This document shows positions 1 to 10,734 of a DNA stretch of 20,844 nt, piece after piece. The notes below the pieces were generated by a model. That model searched no databases and was not told the origin of the DNA. It saw nothing but the letters and a program-made list of their open reading frames with translations. Source of the DNA: Acephala macrosclerotiorum (taxonomy: Eukaryota; Ascomycota; Leotiomycetes; Helotiales; Mollisiaceae); NCBI GenBank assembly GCA_014904845.1, contig MU119756.1, positions 1 through 20,844 on the forward strand, read 5' to 3'. Each line of letters starts with the position of its first letter. Positions within the stretch are counted from its first letter, which is position 1. Both the position numbers and the translations under genes were made by a program.

Positions 1-2502
1 TTTTTTTTTTAAATTTATTTTTATATTAATATTTAATTTCGATTTTAAATATTAATTTTTAAAAATTATATATTTTAAATTCGATTTTTATTTAATAATT
101 TTTTTATTTTATTTTTAATTATACGAATTTTTAATAATAATTTATTAATTTTATTATAATATTATATTAAATTTAAAATATATAAATATTAATATTTATA
201 ATTTATTTTAATTTTTTATTAAAAGAATTAAATTTAAAAATAATTATATAATTTAAATAAATAATAAATAATATTTAAATTAAAAACGTTTATAAAATTT
301 AATAAAATAAAAAAATTATAAAAATTTTATATTAATATATATATTTATATTTTTATAAAATAAATTATTAAAAAAAATTAATATTATTATATAAAATATT
401 TAATTAATTATTTTAAATTATTTTATTTTTTATTTATTTTATAAAATTTAAATATTTTTTTATATATTTAATTTTTAAATTTTTTATTTATACGTTTTTT
501 AATATTTTACGTTTTATATTATTAATTAAATAATATTTTAAATTATATTTTAATTTTGTATAAAAGTTTTATCGTATATAATTTTAATATAATAATATAA
601 ATTTTATAAATATATTATTAAAAAAAAAAAAAAAATATATTTTAATTATATAATTAAAAAAATCGTTTAAATATATTATATTTTATTAATTATATTAATA
701 TTATTATTAAAATAATTTTTTATACGAATTTAATTATATAATAAATAATATATAAAAAAAAATTTTAAATTAATAATAAAAATTAAAATAAATATTAAAA
801 AAATATTTATTAATAAATTTTTTATTTTTAAAAATTTAATTTAATATTTATAATATAATTACAAAATTTTTTTTTTTAAAAAATTAAATAATAACGAATT
901 ATATTTTTAAATAATTTTATTAATATTTTTAAATATAAAATATATAATATATTTATAATTTAAAATCGAATTTATATTTATTAAAAAAAATTAAAAAAAA
1001 ATATTAAAAAAAATATTTTTTAATTTTAAATAAAAATTAATTAAATTTAAAAATTTATAAATATTATTAAAAATTTATATAAAAATTTAAATTTTAATTT
1101 TAAAATTTAATAAATAATAATTTATTAATATTTATAAAAAAATTATAATTTGAAAAAAAATAATTAATTAATAATATTATATTATTATTAATTATTATTT
1201 TTAAAATTTTATTAAATATTTTTTTTAAAATATAAATTTATTTATTTAATTATTTATTTTATATATAATATTAATATAATTATTTTATATTTTATATTTT
1301 TATTTTTATTTTAATAATTTATTAAATTATTATATTTTAAATATTTTTATATTTTTATATTATTATTTTTTTTATTAAATGAAATTATTATAAATTTTAT
1401 TTTTTTAAATTTAAATTATTTATTTATTTAATTTATTTTTTAATTTATATTTATAATAATTTTTTTAAATATATTTATATTAAAATATTTTTATTAAATT
1501 CGATTTTTATTAAATTAAATTTAAAAATTTTTAATTTAAATATATTTATAATTAATAATTATATTAAATAAATTTATATTTTATAATATATATAATAAAA
1601 ATATTTATATATTAATATAAAATATATTTATAAAATTAAATTGAATTATAAAAATTTTTAAAAAAAAAATCGTTTTAAAATATAATATTATTAATAAAAA
1701 TTTTAATTTTAAAAATAAATTATATATATATATTATTATAATTATTTTAAATTTATATTAAAATAAAAAATAAATATTATAAAATTAAAAATATAAAATA
1801 ATATAATTAAAAAAAAAATTTATAAAAATTATAATAAATATAAAAAATTTAAAAACGAATATAATTTTTTATATAAAATATAAATTATTAATAATTATAA
1901 AAAAAAATGATTAATTATATAAATAAAATTTATATATATTTAAAATTTTTTTATTAAAATTCAAATTATAAAACTCGTATTAAATTAAATAAATATTTTT
2001 TTTAATAAATATTTATATATAAATTTTTATTTTATTTTAATTAAATTTTAAAAATCTATATTTTTTTTAAAATATTTTTTATTTATTATTTTTTAAATAT
2101 TTTTTTAATTTTTCGTATTATTTATTATAAAAATTATTTAATATATAAATATATTTTATTTTATATAAATTAATTTAATAAAATCGTAATAATTTTTTTA
2201 TTAATTTATTTTAATAAAAATTATTATTAATTATATAATATATTAAAAATAAAATTAAAAATAAATTAATTAAATAAAAAACGAAAATTAATATTATTTT
2301 AAAATCGAATATTTATATTATTTTTAATTAAAAAAATATTTTAATAATTTAAATAAAAAAATATAAATATATATTAATTTAAATATAAATTATTTTTAAA
2401 ATTAAAAATATAATTAATTAAAATATTTAAAATAAAATAAAATTTTTAATTTAATTTTTTAATTATAATTATATATAAAAATAAATTTTTACGTTTTTAT
2501 TT
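1..2502. other. Extremely AT-rich gene-free region
   Basis: No reading frame, RNA gene or transposon domain can be recognised on either strand. I counted 9 G/C in the first 300 bases, and nearly all are in CpG pairs, as in the rest of this stretch. This is the end state of heavy C-to-T mutation on both strands. The copia-B element ends at about 2503, so this stretch is probably its left flank and may be the other half of whatever occupies 14219-17111, but I found no sequence match to prove that. Short AT tracts and homopolymers are abundant and uninformative. Confidence 0.7.
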
Positions 2503-2664
2503 TTAAAAATAAAATAAATAAATAAATTAAATAATTCAATAATTAATTATAAATTTTAAATTTAATAAACGCGTAAAAATTGAAAAATATAATTTCAATT
2601 TTAATATAAATAATATTAATTTCGATTTAATTTAATATTATATATAATTATTAAATTAATATTA
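2503..2664 (-). repeat. 3' LTR of copia-B, heavily mutated (repeat copy 1)
   Basis: It aligns with the repeats at 14030-14218 (same orientation) and 17112-17308 (inverted). Positions 2601-2646 line up without gaps against 14155-14200: 27 of 29 G/C bases have become A/T, and all other positions are identical. One CpG (2623-2624) survives. The AAAT run near 2511-2524 matches the longer form seen in copy 3, not the shorter form in copy 2. About 35 bp at the left end cannot be aligned and is lost or too changed. It lies just past the RNase H relic of copia-B, where a 3' LTR belongs. Confidence 0.72.
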
Positions 2665-3180
2665 TTTTTAAAGTTTATTAAAATTTATATATATTAAAAT
2701 TAAAATATTTTTTTTTTTTTAATTTTATAAATTAAATAATTATAAAATTTAAAATATAAATTAAAATATATTATTTTTTTTAATAAAATTTTTTTTTAAT
2801 TTTTTATATTATTTTTATTTTTTATTTTTTTAATTTATTTTTTTATTCGAATTTTAAAATAATTCGTATTTAAAATCTTTTTTAAAATTTTATTAAATAT
2901 TAATTTTATTATAATATTCGTTAAATTATTTTAATTATTAATTTATTAAATTTTTTATAATTTTTTATATTTATATAATAAATATAAATTTATATAAATA
3001 ATTATAAAATTTATTAAATAATTATATTAATAATAAATTTAATTATAATTATTATATCGATTTTTTTTATTATATTATATATTTTAAAAATTAAAACGTT
3101 TTTAATAACGCGTTTATTTTTAATAAAATTATAATAAATAAAAAAAATTTTAATTTATTATTTTTAATATTTAATTTAAT
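2665..3180 (-). pseudogene. copia-B RNase H relic, C-terminal part
   Basis: On the minus strand, 3115 downwards reads KRVIKNVLIFKIYNII. This matches the conserved K-R-V-T-R-S-V-L-A-S-E block of Copia RNase H, with the catalytic Glu now Lys (G-to-A). About 120 bases further on (about 2996-2960), in another frame, it reads YINLYLLYKYKKL. This corresponds to the C-T-D-S-x-S-L-Y-E-C block with Cys to Tyr, Asp to Asn and Glu to Lys. Further down an NEYYNKINI stretch matches the S-Y-E-R-R-E-I region. The frame begins abruptly at 3180, where the copia-A LTR starts; the part encoding the domain's N-terminus lies beyond 10735. Only decayed sequence remains. Confidence 0.75.
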
Positions 3181-3378
3181 TATCGAAATATATATACGTA
3201 TTTATTACGTATTTTAATTAAAAAAAATTAACGTAAAATTTAAAAATATATTAATATTCTCGATTTTAAATTTAATTTTTTAAATAATTAATAATTTTCA
3301 TATTCAATATATAAAAATTACGATTATTAAACGTAATATATTAATATACTCGAGTATTTTAATATTATTAATATTAAT
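3181..3378 (+). repeat. 5' LTR of copia-A
   Basis: This is a direct repeat of 10537-10734 with equal length and no gaps. It starts TATCGAAAT, plausibly from TGTCG after G-to-A change of the canonical TG end. The 3' end is set by where the two copies stop matching (3378); a terminus at 3373 (...AATA, from ...AACA) is equally possible. The 13 differences from the 3' copy are all C/T or G/A, in both directions. Confidence 0.88.
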
Positions 3379-3640
3379 TTGTATTTAATTTTATTAATTA
3401 GTATTCAATTTTATTAATTAAATACAAAATAATAAAATTTAAATTAAAAAAAATCTTTATATAAAAAAATATATATTTTTTCGAAATTTAAAAATATATA
3501 TTTAATTTTTTCTCGATATTTAAAAAACTTTATAAAAAGGTATTAAAAAAATTTTACGTAAAAAAATATAATTTTTTCGATATTTAAAAATTTTACGTTT
3601 TATATTTTTTTCGATATTTAAAAAATTTTACGTATAATAC
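3379..3640 (+). repeat. copia-A leader with tandem repeats
   Basis: Two tandem arrays lie just inside the 5' LTR. First, a 20-bp unit is repeated exactly twice (3381-3400 and 3401-3420) with a single T/C difference. Second, from about 3475 to 3633, a degenerate unit of TTTTTTCGATATTTAAAAA followed by TTTACG recurs about four times (CpG-bearing cores near 3482, 3514, 3578 and 3612). The primer-binding site should start within the first bases after the LTR, but no tRNA match can be read after mutation. The repeats probably belong to the untranslated leader; their role is unknown. Confidence 0.6.
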
Positions 3641-5640
3641 TAAAAATTTAAAAAAACAATTATTGAAATTTTAATTACGCTTTTTTTAATTTACGTTTAT
3701 TACGTACGATAAAAAAATCGATTATAAAAATTTTATTTTTTTTAAATCGACGATTAAAACGATAAAAAATATTATATATTATATTTTTTTTTAAAAATAA
3801 CGAATTTTTACGTTATTTGAAACGTATTTAAACTACGATCAATTTAAATTTTTATTTACATTTTATATACAAATAAATAAATTTATATTAAAACAAATAA
3901 ATTCATCGAATATAAATCGATATTTTAAAATAATAAAAACTAATACTTAAAACGAAAATAAAATTTCTTCGAAAAACGTTTTATTATTTTCAAATACATT
4001 TTTATTATTTAATATCGAATACTATAAATTATAAATAATTATAATAATTTTTTTATTATTAAACAAAATTAAATCAAATAAATATATAAAAAAAAAAGTT
4101 TATTTTATTATAATAAAAACAAATATAAAAAATAAATCGATTTTCAACGATTAAATATAAATAAATTTATTATTAATAAATTTATTTTATATAAATTTTA
4201 TATATTTAAAAAATTAAAATATAAAAATAGTACTTTATAAAAACTTTATTAAAATAATTTTAAAAACTGGAAAATAATATATTTTAAAATAATTATTAGC
4301 GAATTAATTTTTTATTTAAAAAATTACTTTAAAAATAATAATATTTATATTTCGCGTAAAAAATTAATTTAATAAATTAAAGTTTTTATTTAAAAATAAT
4401 AATAATATATAATTTGATTAAATACGAAAATATAATAATAATTAGAAAAAAAAGAATTTAATTCTCGATTTAATTCGAATAATTAATTTCGATTAAATTT
4501 AATTATTTCAAATAAATTTTATAAATTAAAATTTAAACAAAAAATATTTATTATTCGACAATCAAATTCGTAAAAAGTTTAAAAAGTATTAATTTGAAAA
4601 ACGAGAAAATAATTTTTAAAATTTTAAATATAAATTAAAAATTATAATAAAAAATATTTCGAAATAAGAATAAAATATACGTATTTTTAAAATCGTTATT
4701 TTAAAAATTCGAAAATATCGTTAAAAATTTTATTAAAATAAAAAATAAACGCAATATTATGATTTATTATAAAATAAATCGATTTTAAATAATAACGTTT
4801 AAAAAAAAATTATTTCTTTGAAAAAAAATAATAAAAAACTAATACTATAAATAAATTCTCGAATAAATATAATATTATTTATAGTAAAAATAAAAAAATC
4901 TATTAAAATTAAATTTTTTACAATAATAAATTCTTTAATTTTTTAATATACAATAAAACGATTATAAATCTCGAAAAATCGATTATTTATAATAAAAAAT
5001 TTACGACGAATATTAATCGTATAATATAAAAAAAAGAAATTTAAAATTTCAAATAAAAATAAAAAAACGAAATTCAAAAAATTAAATAATTAAAAAATTT
5101 AATAATTTAAAAATCTTTTATTTTAATAATAATAATAAATATAAAAAAACAATTTATAATTTTTTTAATAAAAAATTAAAATTATTTTAAATTTATTATA
5201 ATAATATAAATATTATATTAAATATATACGAAAAAGCGTTTTTAATTATATTAAAAAAATAAATATAAAGTTTTTATTTAAATAATATTTTTAATAATAA
5301 TTATTCGTTTAAAAACATTATTAAATATATAAAAATTAAATTCGAGATTTTATATATTTTAATAATATACTAAAAAGAATAAAAAGAAATTATTTTACGA
5401 AATATCGTTAAAAAGAATTTTATAAAAAAATTAATTAAAAACTTCGAATTATTATTTAATAAATTATAATAAATTCGAAGAAAATAATTAAAAAAAAATC
5501 ATAAAAACAATAATATAAAAAATTATATTTTACGAGTTTATAACGATATTAAAAAATACTATATATATTTTATAAATTCTAGAAATACATTGAAAAAAAT
5601 TTAATATTAATTATATTATATTATTTAATTAATTAAAAAA
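3641..5640 (+). other. copia-A leader and probable Gag N-terminal region, not readable
   Basis: By position, this stretch between the leader repeats and the recognisable Gag end should hold the rest of the leader and the start of the polyprotein. The plus strand is A-rich, as expected of a sense strand after mutation. I could not identify a start codon or a conserved Gag segment, and stop codons occur in every frame. G+C is higher than in the flanking copia-B sequence. Confidence 0.5.
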
Positions 5641-5980
5641 AAATGAAATATAAACTAATTAGATTTTAATATTTATTTTATCGATTGTAAATATAATAAA
5701 TACGAAGTAAATAAAAATCGTAATAATAAACGCGATTAAAGTAAATATAATTACGATTATAAAAATTAAAAATACGATAAATACAATCAAAAAAATTATT
5801 CGAAAAAAAAAAAGTATTATATTTATAAGAAAATAAATTGTTAATTTATAAAATATTTTTTAAAAAAATAATAATAAATATATAAAAAATTTAAAAATGA
5901 AATTTATTTTCGTTATAAGAAATACGTTTTTATAATAAATTATTAAATTTTTTTAATTTACGAAAAAAAAATAAAAAAAT
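5641..5980 (+). pseudogene. copia-A Gag C-terminus: basic tract and zinc knuckle relic
   Basis: In one frame (5743 onward) the translation is a hydrophilic Asn/Tyr/Lys/Asp-rich tract typical of the nucleocapsid linker (KYNYDYKN, stop, KYDKYNQKNYSKKKK). It runs into YYIYKKINC, stop, FIKY at 5815-5856. Reverting G-to-A gives a C-x2-C-x4-C-W knuckle of the type found in fungal Copia Gag: TAT codons at 5815 and 5824 stand for Cys, TGT at 5839 is still Cys, and TAT at 5854 stands for His. Nucleocapsid knuckles bind the element's RNA. No function remains. Confidence 0.68.
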
Positions 5981-6660
5981 TCGAAAGTGAAAATAAAATA
6001 AATATTTTCGATATTTTTGTTTTAAATATAAAAGAATTTAATTTCAAGAAATAAAATAAAAATAATAAAAAGTTTGTAAAAATTAATTTTTTTTATCGTA
6101 AAATACGTTAATATTACAAAATTAATCGCGAAATTGAATAATTAGAAAATGTAATATTTATTAATTAAAAACGACGTATTTCGTTTAATTAAAAAAAATT
6201 TAAATTAAAAAAAAAAAATTTAATTTACGAATAAATAAATTATAAAAAGATTTTAAAGCATTTTATTAAATATAAATACAATTACTATATTAATTGTAAA
6301 ATACGATTGATTTATAATTTTATAAAAAATCGATTTACGAATTAAATTTAATATTTCAAATCGCGAAAAAAAAATTTAATTCGAAATAAATAACGTAAAA
6401 ATCGAGAATACGATTAAAATTTATATTTTTATTGAAAACGTTATTTTTTACGTTGTACTTTGTAATATATTATTTTTATTATTTTTAAAAAATATAAATA
6501 AATTTAAAATTTGATTTAATAACGTAAAAAACCGTATAAAAAAACGTAATAATAATATAATCGTATTAATTATACGTAAATAAAAACATTTATAAATTTT
6601 ATTAATAAAATTAAAAAAGTTTTTATTTAATATTATTCAATAAATATAAATTTACAACGC
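5981..6660 (+). pseudogene. copia-A protease region relic
   Basis: The retroviral-type aspartic protease should lie here. The active-site D-T/S-G could not be read with confidence. The C-terminal part is clear in one frame from 6434 to 6604. It contains FYVVLCNILFLLFLKNINKF, matching the family's F-H-V-x-P-x-N-T-P-F-L-L-C-L-x-D-M-D segment. This is followed at 6563-6604 by VLIIRK, stop, KHL, stop, ILL, matching V-P-I-V-R-K-W-G-H-P-W with both stops at Trp codons. A frame change between 6604 and 6673 separates it from integrase, either an indel or a misread segment. Confidence 0.75.
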
Positions 6661-6672
6661 GTATATAAAAAA

Positions 6673-7592
6673 TTTAAACATTTATTAATACGACGATTTA
6701 TAAATATTTTTAATAGAACTAAATATAAAAATTTTATATTTTAATAATTAGAATAAATTAATAAATTTTATTATTATTATTAAATAAACGTGAAATCGTT
6801 AAAACGATTTAAATTTTTTTTAATAAACTATTACAAGTTTAATTATTTAATAATCGTTAATATTATATATTTGAATAATAATACGATTTTATAATTTGTA
6901 AATTTTATTATAAAATTTTAAAACGTATAATTCGTTATAAAAATATTTACACGGTTTATATAAAACGTAATTAAAAAATATTAAATTAATATGTATTTAA
7001 AATCGTTAAAAATTTTAATTTATAATATTAAAAAAAATTTTATGTTCATAGAATTTAAATAATAAATAAAAATCGTAATAATAAAAATAAAAAAAATCTT
7101 AATAAAAATATATAATTTTATTAAAAAAATTAAACGATATTATATTTTATTACGACGAGTTTATACGATTATATTGAAAAAATAATAAAATATATTACGA
7201 AGAAATAAATACTATAAATAGTAATAAAAATTTGTAACGATTTAATAAAATCGAATAAATTCGTATTAATTTTATTAATATTTAAAATATATTTTAAAAT
7301 TTTCGATATAAATATTTTTATGTCGATAATAATAAAAAAAATAAACGTAATTCGTAAAATAATAAACGAATTTCGTCGTATATAAATTAAACGATAAATT
7401 AACAACGCGTTAATAATAAAAAACGATTTTAATATTTTAATAATTTTAAATTTATTAATTAATTTCAAAGTTCGAGTTTTTAAAAAATACAAAAAATAAA
7501 AAGAACTATATAAATTACTAGTAATTATAAACGAAAAATATATTATATAATTATTTTACGAATCGATAAATTTTAAATCAATTATAATTAAA
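6673..7592 (+). pseudogene. copia-A integrase relic
   Basis: One frame from 6673 to about 7150 covers the zinc-binding HHCC part (KHLLIRRFIN, for H-R-R-F-G-H; FYYYY, for F-C-x-x-C) and the catalytic core. First Asp: IVNIIYLNNN at 6853 onward, codon 6859-6861 now Asn. Second Asp: IYNIKKNFM, for H-D-A-G-K-N-F, codon 7024-7026 now Asn. Glu: codon 7105-7107 now Lys, followed by KRYYILLRRVYTI at 7132 onward (E-R-Y-H-x-x-L-R-R). The C-terminal part, in another frame from 7239, reads FVLILLIFKIYFK (L-V-P-T-L-L-V-F-G-A-Y-P-R) and ELYKLLVIINEKYII before 7592. Integrase would insert the cDNA; all three catalytic residues are lost through G-to-A. Confidence 0.88.
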
Positions 7593-8650
7593 TTTTATTT
7601 TCGAAAATCGTAAATTAAAAAATCAATAAAAAGATAATTTACGAGAATTACGTAAAAAAACGAAAGATTAAAAACGGTAAATATAATATAAAAAAACAAA
7701 AATTAAAAAAACGACGATAACGATTATTTAATTTTAATCGAAAATTAATTTAAACGTTGTAAACGATTAAAAAATATAAAGAATAAATTTAAATTTATAA
7801 TTTATTTCGAATAAAAATATTTTAATTTTATAAATATCGACGATAATAATAACGATTTTACGAATAATAAAAACTTTAATTAATATTATATGAAAAAAAA
7901 AATTATAATCGATATAATTTATATAATAAATAAAAAAAAAACGAATATAAAACTCGTAATTAAATTACGAAAAAAAGAAATTATTATTATATTTAAAAAT
8001 TTTTTCAAAATTTTATAATAAAAAAAATAGAATAAATTGCTTATAAAAAACGTATTTAAATTTATATAATACGATTTAATTACGTATAAAAATATTTCAA
8101 TTTTTAAGTTTAAATTAATATACGAAATTAAAAATAAAATAACGAATAAATTATACGAGAAAATGAAAATTGTAATTTAAGTTTTTAATAACGAATTAAA
8201 AAAATTTATTTTTATGAAATTTTTTATTATTTAATGAATAAATTAAAAAATAATTTTAATTTTAATTTTAGTTTTAATTTAAAATTATAATTTTATAATA
8301 TGATTATAAAACGTTATATAAATATATATATAATCGTAAATTTTAATTTAACGAATAATTTTTATTAATTTATTAAAAGAAATAATATATTTTTATTTTA
8401 AAAAAATAATTATAATTATAAAAAAATTATTATATAAACTCGTAAAAACAAATATTTATTAGTTTACTATATATTATAAATATTATATTTTCAAATTAAA
8501 AATAGAATTTTCAATATATAATTTTTGTTTTTTAATTAAAAAAATTAAAAAAATATTTGAAATTATCAATATATAAATAAACAATACGTTAAAATTATCG
8601 ATATTATAATTTATAAATTTGAAAAAAAAAGAAATTAAAAGAAATTAAAT
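7593..8650 (+). pseudogene. copia-A reverse transcriptase relic
   Basis: It continues in the same frame as the integrase C-terminus without indels. Readable blocks, in order, are: IKLVIKLRKKEIIIIF near 7944; IFKFKLIYEIKNKITN (I-F-K-S-R-L-V-x-E-V-K-G-K-T-T-N); YEKMKIVI (Y-E-K-S-R-L-V-I-Q); the A-Y-T-Q-S block from about 8310 (NVI, stop, IYI); KKIIIIIKKLLYKLVKTNIY (K-G-T-I-M-x-V-I-K-P-L-Y-G-I-A-E-A-G); YYKYYIFKLKIEFSIYNFCF; and FEIINI at 8556 leading to the catalytic T-D-D, now I-N-N (codons 8577-8585). The 7593-7900 segment is the usual variable linker. The enzyme would copy the element's RNA; here both catalytic Asp codons have mutated to Asn. Confidence 0.88.
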
Positions 8651-9527
8651 TGTAAATAAAAAATAAAAAATATTTAATATTTATAAATTAATTAATATTT
8701 AACGGCGAGATTATATAATTATAAAACGAAAATAAAATACAATTAAAATAAAAAAATTAAAATAAAAAAATCGAATTTATTAATTTAAAAATTAAAAATT
8801 ATTTTAATTAATATTAAAAATAATAAGTTTATAAAACGTATATTACGTTTATTTATTAATTAGAAATTATTTTTAATTTATTAATTGTTATATAATATTA
8901 AATTTCAATAAAAAAAAATATAACGATTTTAAATAAAAAATTGAAATAATAATAAAACAATTTATTACATAGTATTTATTATATTTCAATTAATTTAAAA
9001 TAATTAAAATATTCGTATTTATAAACGATTTATATATTAATAATATTGATTTAAACTCGCAAATTAAATATATAATTATAATTATTAATAAAATTCGAAC
9101 GAAAAACGATTTTAAAATAAAAAATAATTTAATATATTAAAATTTTATAAAATATAAAATAATTACTAAAAACGTTTTAACGTTTGAAATCTATAAAATA
9201 ATTAACGAAATAAATATAATAATTATAATAGTTTTTATTATTAATATAATCGTAAAATAATTCGATTTATTTAATATTTTTATTATTATTTATACGAATT
9301 TGTATTTTTTATATAATTGTTTAATAAAATTAAAAATAACGAACGAAAAACGTTTTATAATCGATATTATAATTTTAAAATAATTATACGAACGTAAAGA
9401 ATTATAAAAAGTATAATAAATATATAAAAACGATAATTCAATAAACGTTATAACGAAATTCAATTTAAATAAAATTTTGTAAACTTTTATTAATACGAAT
9501 AATTTTACGATTAAAAAAATAAAATAA
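8651..9527 (+). pseudogene. copia-A RNase H relic and polyprotein end
   Basis: It lies in the same frame as the reverse transcriptase. The part before 9000 is the poorly conserved connection. From 9012, FVFINDLYINNIDLNSQIKY matches F-V-F-V-D-G-S-F-A-N-N-x-D-L-S-S-Q-I-G-Y, with the catalytic Asp codon (9024) now Asn. TKNVLTFEIYKII near 9168 keeps the catalytic Glu (9186-9188). TNLYFLYNCLIKLKITNEKR from 9294 has the third Asp (9297-9299) as Asn. IDIIILK and LYERKEL follow, then DNSINVITK from 9432 (D-N-P-A-D-A-M-T-K). The frame ends at TAA 9525-9527. The domain would remove RNA from the hybrid. From 7239 to 9527 (2.29 kb) no frameshift is needed. Confidence 0.88.
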
Positions 9528-10536
9528 ATAAAATAAAATAAAATTTAAAATAAAAATAAAATTTTATTTTTTAAATCGAGTAAATTAATTTATTTCGAAT
9601 TAAATTTTTAAAAATATAAAAATATAATTAATTATTATTAATTAATTACGTAAATTGTAAATTAAAATATTCAATTATTTATTTTATAATTTTATTATTT
9701 AATTTATTTATTTTATTATTAATTTTTTAATTTTATTAATAATAATATTAAATATAATTTTTTTATTATAATAAATCAATTTTAAAAATTTTTTACGTTT
9801 TAATAAATTTCGATTTTATTAATTAGACTTTAAATCGATTAAAACGTTATATTGTAAAAATTTAATCGTATTTAAAACGCGTCGAATTATTAATACTTTC
9901 AATAATTATACGATGTAATTAATACTACGAATAAAAATTTATTAGTTATATAAAATACGATTTTTTAAAATATAATATAAATAGAAAAAATTTTTATTAT
10001 TCGAATACGAAATAATTAAATTATTAATCTAATTATTTTTTTAATTTCGATTATCGATTTACGTATTAATTAATACTTTTTTAATTTTTTTACGAATATA
10101 CGAATAATTAAAAATTAAAACGACGTAATTTATAATATTTTTTTTATTATAATTAAAGTATTATCGAATTAAATTTTATATTAATTTTATAAAAAAAAAA
10201 AATTAATTAAAATAAAAATATATATATAAAAAAAAAAAAATATAATGCGAAATATTAAAATTAAAAAATACTTTTTATTTTAAAACGAATTTTTCTTTTT
10301 TTAAAAATTATTTAATTAGTATTATATGAAAAAATTATAATTTTATAAAAAGTTTATAATATAATTAATATAATTACAAAGTTTTTTATTTTTTTTTTTT
10401 GAACGAGCGATTTTTTATAATCGTTTTATAAATATTAAATTTTTAAATTACGAGATTATTTATTAAATTTATAATTGAATAAAAAATTACACTAAAAAAT
10501 AAAATAAATTTTTATTACAAAAATAGAAATTACTAG
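9528..10536 (+). other. copia-A 3' untranslated region
   Basis: About 1 kb lies between the end of the polyprotein and the 3' LTR, which is long for a Copia element. It opens with an AAATA-type microsatellite (about 9514-9545). No further protein domain was recognised on either strand. The polypurine tract should end at 10536; AAAATAGAAATTACTAG immediately precedes the LTR but is not a clean purine run. Several short G-containing spots (for example near 10384 and 10405) show slightly lighter mutation than the copia-B sequence next to it. Confidence 0.55.
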
Positions 10537-10734
10537 TATCGAAATATATATACGTATTTATCACGTATTTTAATTAAAGAAAACTAATATAAAATTTAAA
10601 AATATATTAATATTTTCGATTTTAAATTTAATTTTTTAAACAATTAATAATTTTTATATTCAATACGTAAAAATTACAATTATTAAACGTAATATATTAA
10701 TATATTCGAATATTTTAATATTATTAATATTAAT
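10537..10734 (+). repeat. 3' LTR of copia-A
   Basis: It matches 3181-3378 over 198 bp without gaps. It keeps C or G at some sites lost in the 5' copy (CAC near 10562, GAAAAC near 10579, ACG near 10669) and has lost others, so the two LTRs mutated independently after insertion. Confidence 0.88.

Larger units (their letters stand above)
3181..10734 (+). mobile_element. copia-A: RIP-degraded Copia-type LTR retrotransposon inserted in copia-B
   Basis: The element is 7,554 bp, with 198-bp direct LTRs that differ at 13 positions, all transitions, with no indel. The order gag zinc knuckle, protease, integrase, reverse transcriptase, RNase H on the plus strand defines the Copia superfamily. It belongs to a fungal branch whose protease is followed by a VRKWGHPW-like motif and whose reverse transcriptase has T-D-D rather than Y-V-D-D. 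Long non-coding segments (about 1-2 kb at the 5' end, 1.0 kb at the 3' end) make it larger than a usual 5-kb Copia. A candidate 5-bp target duplication TTAAT (3176-3180 and 10730-10734) requires the LTR to end at 3373/10729; in such AT-rich sequence this is weak. It is less decayed than copia-B, consistent with later insertion. Confidence 0.88.

Noticed and set aside
6180..6330. Stretch KILKHFIKYKYNYYINCKI read at first as the integrase zinc-binding domain
   Set aside because: A much better and ordered match for the integrase HHCC and core lies at 6673-7150, and this stretch falls before the protease end motif at 6563-6604, so the resemblance is chance.
7169..7492. 107-codon open frame on the minus strand
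   Set aside because: It lies antisense to the copia-A integrase, whose plus-strand blocks are clear. Loss of G and C on the sense strand leaves few stops in this antisense frame, and its Ile/Phe/Lys-only composition is an artefact.
10201..10250. Poly-A and TATA-like runs as promoter or polyadenylation signals
   Set aside because: At this base composition such strings occur everywhere and carry no information.
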